5,756 nucleotides of DNA from the NCBI GenBank assembly GCA_005881235.1, contig VBEQ01000035.1, forward strand, positions 1-5,756, in the 5' to 3' direction. Each line of letters starts with the position of its first letter. Position 1 is the first letter of the stretch. Below, piece by piece: positions 1 through 4,467 of this stretch. The notes beneath the pieces are model-generated. The model was not told the DNA's origin, did not search any database, and was given only the letters and a program-made list of their open reading frames with translations. The position numbers were made by a program, and so were the translations under genes. Source of the DNA: Chloroflexota bacterium. GTDB lineage: Bacteria; Chloroflexota; Dormibacteria; CF-121.

Positions 1-237
1 GGACTGGCGAGACGTGGCGACCTCGGAATTGTTGACCGCGTCAACGCCTTACTCGCGAATCCAAAGATAGGCAACCTGATGGTGGAAGCGGCTGGCGAGC
101 TGGCCGACCCGCGCTTGATCCCGGCCCTGGAGCGACTACGAGAGGCTGGTTGGGCCGCGAGCGACCCTCTCGGGGCGATCCTTGAGACTGCGATTGGCGC
201 GTACCGAAGCGGCAAGCCGGTTTCCAGAGACGCTTAG
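1..237 (+). CDS. HEAT-repeat-like protein, C-terminal fragment (5' end outside window)
   Basis: Frame 1 is open from the left edge to TAG at 235-237, giving 78 residues of a protein that begins upstream. The visible part has the alternating helix pattern of HEAT/PBS-lyase-type repeats: a segment reading GNLMVEAAGELADPRLIPAL, then a Leu/Arg-rich helix and a further Ala/Leu/Ile-rich helix (about residues 60-69), ending in a short polar tail. In HEAT families, 'ADPRLIPAL' is the typical turn between the two helices of a repeat. Such proteins are usually scaffolds; no catalytic residues are visible and no specific function can be given. The next gene starts 8 bp downstream on the same strand, so the two may be co-transcribed. 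I infer the coding frame from the repeat pattern and the clean stop, since no start is visible. Confidence 0.6.
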   Translation, partial: GLARRGDLGIVDRVNALLANPKIGNLMVEAAGELADPRLIPALERLREAGWAASDPLGAILETAIGAYRSGKPVSRDA

Positions 238-245
238 ATAACGCG

Positions 246-785
246 ATGACCACGGCGGGCTGCGTGTACTGCCAGAGGCTTCCCGAATCGAACTATCAAC
301 AGCCCCGCGCGGTGGTCACTGCAGTTCTCAGCGACGCCGCGACGTCGGTCATTCGACTTGATGTGGACTGGGGCAGTTGGCAACCACGACAAGAGGCGCT
401 CGAGCTCGCTCCGGCGAGTCTTTACGCTGCGCAACATCCTCATGCCGAGGTGCAACAGCTTCATCAGCTCCGTTACGCACGGGAAAACACCCTCACGTTT
501 GAAACGGTCGGCAAGTCGAACGGCCCCCCTCTTGCGGGCGAACAATTCGTGTTCGGCGTGTGGTGGATTCCCGATGCGACGGTCCTCGTCGGCGCGTCCA
601 TCCAATGGCGGAAGGCAGTGGCAACGGGACACAACCACTGCCTGCTCTGCTGGAAAGACCTCGACGATACGGAGGCTTGCACGCCAGGCACTGCCAAGAA
701 TGATTGGGTCTGCCCTTCCTGCTACGCGGAGTACATCGAACATGGTCCGCCCTGGGCTCGGCGAGGGTCAGTAGCCGACCGCTGA
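246..785 (+). CDS. Uncharacterised protein with C-terminal two-CxxC zinc-ribbon-like module
   Basis: An ATG at 246 opens a 179-residue frame ending at TGA 783-785. It has no strong Shine-Dalgarno sequence and starts 8 bp after the preceding stop, which fits translational coupling. I do not recognise a named family. Cys6-x2-Cys9 sits near the N-terminus. Residues 100-125 form a hydrophobic/aromatic stretch (FVFGVWWIPDATVLVG). The C-terminus holds Cys132-x2-Cys135 and Cys156-x2-Cys159 in the context HNHCLLCWKDL...DWVCPSCYAEY, which looks like a zinc ribbon. From memory, many uncharacterised bacterial proteins end with a similar 'H-x-HC-x2-CW ... W-[VI]C-x2-C' segment, so this is probably a conserved module; a search is needed to confirm it. 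There is no signal peptide or membrane helix, so the protein is probably cytosolic. Its role is unknown. Confidence 0.7.
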   Translation: MTTAGCVYCQRLPESNYQQPRAVVTAVLSDAATSVIRLDVDWGSWQPRQEALELAPASLYAAQHPHAEVQQLHQLRYARENTLTFETVGKSNGPPLAGEQFVFGVWWIPDATVLVGASIQWRKAVATGHNHCLLCWKDLDDTEACTPGTAKNDWVCPSCYAEYIEHGPPWARRGSVADR

Positions 786-791
786 GCTCGG

Positions 792-1394
792 TTAGATCGA
801 TGCGGAAGGATCTTCCAAGGGTTCCGCGGCGACACACAGCGGACACTCTTCCGGAGCCCAGAGGTTGTTCCCCAGCCGCTCGAGCGCTTCCAGAGCGAGA
901 TCGTGCTCAGCAGCGAAACTCGTCGACCACCGTCCGAGCGCAATGAGCGTCCCGAATGCAACGGGCCGCGCGCCGCAGGCAACGAGATCCTCATAGGTTC
1001 CGCGCACGGCCGATCCCGCGTTCGTGACGTCGTTCACGATCGCGACCGTCGCTCCTTGCAATCCATCGCGCAGCGCGTTCGGGATCCGGTAGCGCACCTG
1101 GTACAAGGCATCCGACGGCGGCCCAGCAAAGCGTTCGGCAAACGCGAACGCAACGTCACACTGCTCCGCCACCATCTGCGCCAGGAAGGCGCCGCCCGTC
1201 AGCGGGCCGGCGACAACCTCGAAACGCGGTCCCCGTTGCAGGCGCTGGGCGAGCGCGATGGCGAACGGCCGGAGCACCGTGGGGCGCTGCAGCAGCAGAT
1301 CGGGCTCCAGCCAGCGATCACCGTGATGGCCGGACTCGAAACGGAAATGTCCGCTGCGGCGGGCCATCAGGTCGACCAGGCTTTTCGCGGGCAC
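792..1394 (-). CDS. PyrE-like type I phosphoribosyltransferase (orotate phosphoribosyltransferase-like)
   Basis: A 200-residue frame starts with GTG (1394-1392) and stops with TAA (794-792). An in-frame TAG one codon upstream of the GTG (1400-1398) limits the start. The N-terminal segment 'SGHFRFESGHHGDRWLEP' (residues 14-31) resembles the substrate-binding start of orotate phosphoribosyltransferases. Residues 60-68 (VVAGPLTGG) match the flexible-loop/PPi region. Residues 117-129 (VAIVNDVTNAGSA) are the PRPP-binding motif of type I PRTases. Asn121 occupies the first of the two usually acidic positions, while Asp122 is kept. A C-terminal Cys184-Pro-Leu-Cys187 follows a Pro/Glu-rich turn, as I recall for a PyrE-like subgroup. 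Expected chemistry is transfer of ribose-5-phosphate from PRPP to a base; whether the substrate is orotate is not certain, and no other pyrimidine gene is nearby. It is convergent with the upstream plus-strand gene (6-bp gap) and divergent from the methyltransferase. Confidence 0.85.
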   Translation of the reverse strand: MPAKSLVDLMARRSGHFRFESGHHGDRWLEPDLLLQRPTVLRPFAIALAQRLQRGPRFEVVAGPLTGGAFLAQMVAEQCDVAFAFAERFAGPPSDALYQVRYRIPNALRDGLQGATVAIVNDVTNAGSAVRGTYEDLVACGARPVAFGTLIALGRWSTSFAAEHDLALEALERLGNNLWAPEECPLCVAAEPLEDPSASI

Positions 1395-1416
1395 GAGCTA
1401 CGCTAGCATCCGATCG

Positions 1417-2166
1417 TTGGCTGCACCACTCGACATCTCCGCCTATCCGCCTGATGGGATGGAAATCCGGCTGATCGAACGGTTCACAACGCTCAAAGGC
1501 CGGCGCATCCTCGAAGTCGGCTGCGGCGACGGGCGGCTCACCATGCAATACGCCCCGACCGCGCGACAGGTGTTAGCAATTGACCCGGATCGACTCAGCA
1601 TCGAGGATGCGCTCGATGAGCAGGCCGCACTTCGCATCCCAAATGTCACGTTTCGCGTTGGCTCCATCGAGCGTCTGCCCGCTCGCGGCGCGCCCTTCGA
1701 CGTCGCCCTCTTCAGCTGGTCGCTTTGATGAATCGCGATCAGGGGCATGGTCCATGCCCTCCAGCGAGCGGGGCAGCGGCTGCGATCAGGCGGCAGCCTC
1801 ATCAGCATTCGGCCGCACGAGACCCAGCTCCCACTCGTCTCCATCATCACGCCGTCGCGACGGATACCCGTCGCGCGACTTCCCACCCCGGGGTTTGACG
1901 ATAGGCAGTCGGCGGCGGACGCCGCCCTGGAGCGCGTCGTTGCGGAGGGCCGCTTCGCGCTCGCCGGCATCCGTAACGGTCGCTACCGCAGTCTCCTCGA
2001 CAACCCCACTCAGCTGCGCATCTATCTCGAGCTGATCAACCCGCCGCGACCGCGGTTTCCCCCCGGTCGTCGAGCCCATCTGCTCGACCTCTGGCGAGCG
2101 CGACCTCGCGGTTCCAGGATCGAAATCGCGGAGTGGATCGTCATGACCGCGCTCCGCCGCCTCTGA
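1417..2166 (+). CDS. Class I SAM-dependent methyltransferase interrupted by tandem in-frame TGA TGA (pseudogene or UGA recoding)
   Basis: One frame of 250 codons runs from TTG 1417 (alternative ATG at 1459) to TGA 2164-2166, broken only by TGA TGA at codons 104-105 (1726-1731). Before the stops, residues 29-40 (RRILEVGCGDGR) are SAM-binding motif I, 53-58 (LAIDPD) hold the acidic ribose-binding residue, and 76-103 (NVTFRVGSIERLP...FDVALFSWSL) are motifs II/III. After the stops the same frame continues with MVHALQRAGQRLRSGGSLIS, the usual helix and 'LRPGG' strand region, then a plausible C-terminal domain ending in IEIAEWIVMTALRRL. The spacing across the stops is what an uninterrupted methyltransferase needs, so the TGAs replace two residues rather than mark a deletion. 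The substrate is unknown. Possible readings are a recent pseudogene, two compensating indels, selenocysteine/UGA recoding, or separate expression from ATG 1747 (which has no properly spaced ribosome-binding site). Neither candidate start has a clear Shine-Dalgarno. Confidence 0.75.
1743..1759 (+). promoter_or_regulatory. Perfect hairpin downstream of the tandem TGA; SECIS-like candidate
   Basis: The sequence gggcatggtccatgccc is a perfect inverted repeat. As RNA it folds to a 6-bp stem (GGGCAU/AUGCCC) with a GGUCC loop, optionally extended by a G1742-U1760 pair. It begins 11 nt after the second TGA. Bacterial SECIS elements lie just after the Sec UGA, inside the coding region, and carry a G early in a small apical loop; this hairpin meets those loose criteria. 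With the U of the second TGA numbered 1, the hairpin spans positions 15-31, about where I recall the E. coli fdhF upper stem-loop. It lacks the bulged U that matters in fdhF. The repeat is also largely what codons for Gly-Met-Val-His-Ala would spell, so it may be coincidental. Confidence 0.3.
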
Positions 2167-2195
2167 AAGCCATGCGGGAAACCCGCTTTAGGCTT
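2167..2195 (+). terminator. Hairpin just after the methyltransferase stop; probable terminator
   Basis: Directly after the TGA at 2164-2166, AAGCC (2167-2171) pairs with GGCTT (2191-2195), enclosing GCGGG (2174-2178) and CCCGC (2182-2186) around an AAA loop. The following bases are pyrimidine-rich (ctctt), not a strong U-run. A second, weaker bulged hairpin (CTC-t-TAGC with GCTA-GAG, 2196-2217) follows. The position between the methyltransferase and lemA suits a terminator separating two transcription units; efficiency is unknown. Confidence 0.5.
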
Positions 2196-2249
2196 CTCTT
2201 AGCTGGAGCGGCTAGAGTAAGAGCACCGCAATCCGACGCATAGATAAGT

Positions 2250-2255
2250 AGGAGG
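2250..2255 (+). promoter_or_regulatory. Shine-Dalgarno of lemA, fixing a TTG start
   Basis: AGGAGG at 2250-2255 lies seven bases before TTG 2263. It is the strongest ribosome-binding site in the window and supports TTG rather than any later codon as the LemA start. The 96-bp gap from 2167 to 2262 should also contain the lemA-htpX promoter; a TAGATA at 2241-2246 could be a -10 box, but no convincing -35 accompanies it. Confidence 0.75.
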
Positions 2256-2262
2256 GGTTCAA

Positions 2263-2838
2263 TTGTCACTCGGCTGGCTCATCGTGCTGGCGATCATCGT
2301 CATCGTCGTGGTCTTCCTCGCGCTCACCTACAACCGGCTGGTCACACTCCGGCAGCGGGTCAAGGAGGCGTTTTCGGACATCGACGTCCAGCTCAAGCGC
2401 CGCCATGACCTGATTCCCAACCTGGTCGAGACCGTCAAGGGGTACGCCGCCCACGAGCGCGGCGTCTTCGACGAGGTCACCCAGGCGCGGGCCGGCGCGA
2501 TCGCGGCCGGCGCGCAAGGCCCGCAGCAGCGAGCGGCGGCGGAAGACATGCTGACCGGTGCACTGCGCTCCCTGTTCGCGGTCGCCGAGGCGTACCCGCA
2601 GTTGCAGGCCGTGCAGGAGTACAAGGACCTGTCGGAGAACCTGCGCGACACCGAGGACAAGATTCAGTTCGCGCGACGCTTCTATAACGGCCAGGTGCGC
2701 GACTACAACACGGCTTTGCAGACCTTCCCCACCGTCGTCCTGGCAGGCGCAATGGGCTTCACGTCGTCCGAATACTTCGAAGTCGAGGCGCCCTCGGACC
2801 GCGAGGTCCCGAAGGTCAGCTTCACGCCCTCCGCGTAG
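2263..2838 (+). CDS. lemA: LemA family membrane-anchored protein
   Basis: A 191-residue frame runs from TTG 2263 to TAG 2836-2838, with a strong Shine-Dalgarno. Residues 3-22 form one hydrophobic N-terminal helix. The LemA signature follows at 41-65 (DVQLKRRHDLIPNLVETVKG then YAAHE). Long helical segments with coiled-coil character come next, including LRDTEDKIQFARRFYNGQVRDYN (within about 127-149) and the family's Phe-Pro at 155-156. The length is normal for the family. LemA proteins are thought to be anchored by one N-terminal helix with a helical body; which side of the membrane the body faces and its biochemical role are poorly known. The htpX gene starts six bases after the stop, so the two almost certainly form an operon, a common pairing. 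Confidence 0.95.
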   Translation: MSLGWLIVLAIIVIVVVFLALTYNRLVTLRQRVKEAFSDIDVQLKRRHDLIPNLVETVKGYAAHERGVFDEVTQARAGAIAAGAQGPQQRAAAEDMLTGALRSLFAVAEAYPQLQAVQEYKDLSENLRDTEDKIQFARRFYNGQVRDYNTALQTFPTVVLAGAMGFTSSEYFEVEAPSDREVPKVSFTPSA

Positions 2839-2844
2839 CACAGC

Positions 2845-3789
2845 GTGGACCAGCCCGGCGTCGCAGGCGGACCAACGCCGGCGGCGCACGTCAACGTCTA
2901 CGACGAGATCGCCGGCAACCGCTGGCGCACGTGGTTGCTGATCGGGCTGTTCGTCGGGCTGGTGGCGCTCCTCGCCTACGTCCTGGGCGCGGTCGCGGTG
3001 GGCGGCAATACCGGCTTCTTCATCCTGCCCTTTGCGCTGGCGATCTCCGGCGGTTCGGCGCTGGTGTCCTACTTCGCCGGTGACAAGATCGTGCTCGGGA
3101 TGTCCCAGGCACACGAAGTCTCCGCCCAGCAGGAGCCCCAGCTGCACCACGTCATCGAGGAGCTGGCGATCGGCGCCGGCATCCCCAAGCCGAAGGTCTA
3201 CGTCATCGAAGACAGCGCGCCGAACGCGTTTGCGACCGGTCGCGACCCGGCGCACTCCTCGGTGGTCGTAACCCGCGGCCTGCTGGACAAGCTGGACCGC
3301 AATGAGCTGCAGGGAGTGCTCGCCCACGAGCTCTCCCATGTCCGCAACTTCGACATCCGCGTGATGCTGATCGTCGCCGTCCTGCTCGGGATGGCGGCCC
3401 TCCTCTCCGATTGGATCTTCCGCAGCATGTTCTGGGGCGGCGGTCGGGGACGTGACCGCGATCGCGGCGGCAACGCGATCCTCCTCATCATCGGCCTGGT
3501 GCTCGCCATCCTCACGCCGATCATCGCCCAGCTGATCCAGCTCGCCGTCTCACGCCGGCGCGAGTACCTCGCCGACGCCTCGGGTGCCCTGCTGACGCGT
3601 TATCCCGCGGGCCTGGCCAGTGCGCTCAGGAAAATCGCCGCCGACAAGGAGGCGCTCGAGGTCGCCAATAAGGCGACCGCTCCGCTTTACATCGCAAACC
3701 CGCTCAAGGATGCCCCGCGCTTCCTCGACGGGCTCTTCGACACCCACCCGCCGATCGAGGAGCGGATCAAGCGACTCGAAGCGATGTAG
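2845..3789 (+). CDS. htpX: HtpX-like M48 family zinc metalloprotease, integral membrane
   Basis: A 314-residue frame runs from GTG 2845 to TAG 3787-3789. The catalytic HExxH motif is H161-E-L-S-H165, with E162 as the general base. E240 in RRREYLADASGA is the expected third zinc ligand. Four hydrophobic segments lie at about 30-52, 56-78, 173-192 and 211-235, the last pair flanking a Gly/Arg/Asp-rich linker (198-209). The C-terminus THPPIEERIKRLEAM is the usual M48B ending. Members degrade misfolded or damaged membrane proteins at the cytoplasmic membrane. The N-terminal extension 'VNVYDEIAGNRWRTW' is typical of HtpX homologues outside the enterobacteria. There is no Shine-Dalgarno before the GTG, but it lies six bases from the lemA stop, so translational coupling is likely. 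The next in-frame Met is residue 86, too late to be the start. Confidence 0.95.
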   Translation: MDQPGVAGGPTPAAHVNVYDEIAGNRWRTWLLIGLFVGLVALLAYVLGAVAVGGNTGFFILPFALAISGGSALVSYFAGDKIVLGMSQAHEVSAQQEPQLHHVIEELAIGAGIPKPKVYVIEDSAPNAFATGRDPAHSSVVVTRGLLDKLDRNELQGVLAHELSHVRNFDIRVMLIVAVLLGMAALLSDWIFRSMFWGGGRGRDRDRGGNAILLIIGLVLAILTPIIAQLIQLAVSRRREYLADASGALLTRYPAGLASALRKIAADKEALEVANKATAPLYIANPLKDAPRFLDGLFDTHPPIEERIKRLEAM

Positions 3790-3949
3790 CCAGAAGACCA
3801 CAGCGGGTGAATCCCGCTGCGGGTGGGTATCTATATGGCAGGCACGTCGGGACGCTTTGACGTCCCTCCATTCTCAGGTTGCTGAGCCTGGCCCTAAAGG
3901 TCGATCGCGCAACCAGTGGCTTCCGATAGGGAGCCGGAAGGAGAACCGA
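3790..3949 (+). other. 160-bp spacer with three small hairpins; htpX terminator and/or SnoaL leader
   Basis: No gene is visible in this spacer. Three perfect inverted repeats lie in a row: CAGCGGG/CCCGCTG with a TGAAT loop (3801-3819), GGGACG/CGTCCC with a CTTTGA loop (3849-3866), and CTCAG/CTGAG with a GTTG loop (3873-3886). The first, 11 bp after the htpX stop, could end the lemA-htpX transcript, although no U-run follows it. The promoter for the downstream gene should be here; TTGACG at 3857-3862 resembles a -35, but no good -10 sits at the right distance. AAGGAG at 3938-3943 is the ribosome-binding site of the next gene. Confidence 0.45.
3938..3943 (+). promoter_or_regulatory. Shine-Dalgarno of the SnoaL-like gene
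   Basis: AAGGAG is six bases upstream of ATG 3950 and decides the start: the reading frame itself extends upstream over the spacer and into htpX with no stop. Confidence 0.75.
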
Positions 3950-4399
3950 ATGTCATCAGAGCAGAACAAGGCGATCGCGCGGCGTATCCCGGTCGAGGTT
4001 TTCTCGCAAGGACGCCTTGAGGTCGTCGACGAGATCCTGGCGCCGGACTTTACCGAGCACATCGCGCTTCCCCCGGGCGTACCTGGCGGTCGCGAGGGTG
4101 TCAAGGCTGTCGCATCGGCGCTACGCAAGGGATTTCCGGACATCACCTACCGAGTCGATCTTCAGATCGCCGAGGGGGACTTCGTGGCTGCCTATGTGAC
4201 CGTCAGCGGGACCCACAAGGGCGAGGTGTTTGGAATGCCCGCCACCGGAAAACACGCGGAGTGGGCGGAGACACATATCGTCAAGCTGGCCAACGGCAAG
4301 ATTACGGAGCACTGGGGCGTCGTGGACCAGTTGGGGATGCTTCGGCAACTCGGCCTGGCCCCGGCTTCCGAACCGGTCCTGGCCGGCCGCTCGAGCTAA
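3950..4399 (+). CDS. SnoaL-like (ester cyclase / NTF2-like fold) protein
   Basis: A 149-residue frame runs from ATG 3950 to TAA 4397-4399. The ATG is chosen because AAGGAG (3938-3943) lies six bases before it and the family homology begins here, although the frame is open upstream into htpX. Family features are FSQGRLEVVDEILAPDFTEH (18-37), FPDITYRVD (62-70), GDFVAAYVTVSGTHKGE (76-92), the MPATGK turn (96-101) and NGKITEHWGVVDQLGMLRQLG (115-135). This pattern is typical of the SnoaL-like 'ester cyclase' group with an NTF2-like alpha+beta barrel. Characterised SnoaL members close polyketide rings, but most bacterial relatives have no known substrate and there is no polyketide pathway here, so I do not assign a reaction. 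It is probably cytosolic, with no signal peptide or membrane helix. It interrupts what might otherwise be a lemA-htpX-DUF2207 group. Confidence 0.9.
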   Translation: MSSEQNKAIARRIPVEVFSQGRLEVVDEILAPDFTEHIALPPGVPGGREGVKAVASALRKGFPDITYRVDLQIAEGDFVAAYVTVSGTHKGEVFGMPATGKHAEWAETHIVKLANGKITEHWGVVDQLGMLRQLGLAPASEPVLAGRSS

Positions 4400-4405
4400 C
4401 GATTC

Positions 4406-4441
4406 GCCGGGGGTCAGGGTGGCGTCACCTTGACCTCCGGC
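4406..4441. terminator. Long GC-rich hairpin between convergent genes; candidate bidirectional terminator
   Basis: Bases 4406-4421 pair with 4426-4441 in a 16-bp stem around a GCGT loop, uninterrupted apart from two G-U wobbles when read on the plus strand. It lies between the stop of the SnoaL-like gene (4399) and the stop of the minus-strand DUF2207 gene (4468), where a shared terminator is expected. Neither side is followed by a U-run, so it may be a non-canonical terminator or a 3'-end-protecting hairpin. Confidence 0.65.
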
Positions 4442-4467
4442 ACCTCCCGATCGCATCGATCCTCTCC

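Noticed and set aside
1580..2035. Plus-strand frame overlapping the methyltransferase across the TGA pair, considered as a frameshifted continuation
   Set aside because: Its residues are Ser/Arg-rich without motifs. The methyltransferase motifs on both sides of the TGAs are in one frame, so no frameshift is needed.
2266..3339. Long minus-strand open frame (357 codons) opposite lemA and htpX
   Set aside because: It is the shadow of two clear genes in high-GC DNA; its protein is Arg/Asp/Val-rich with no recognisable domain.
3815..3870. T-box-like leader (gggtgggtat ... cgtccc)
   Set aside because: The conserved antiterminator bulge sequence is not present, and the downstream gene is not a tRNA synthetase or amino-acid gene.
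3620..3949. Upstream extension of the SnoaL frame into htpX
   Set aside because: The upstream residues are Arg/Ser-rich shadow sequence; homology and the Shine-Dalgarno both begin at 3950.
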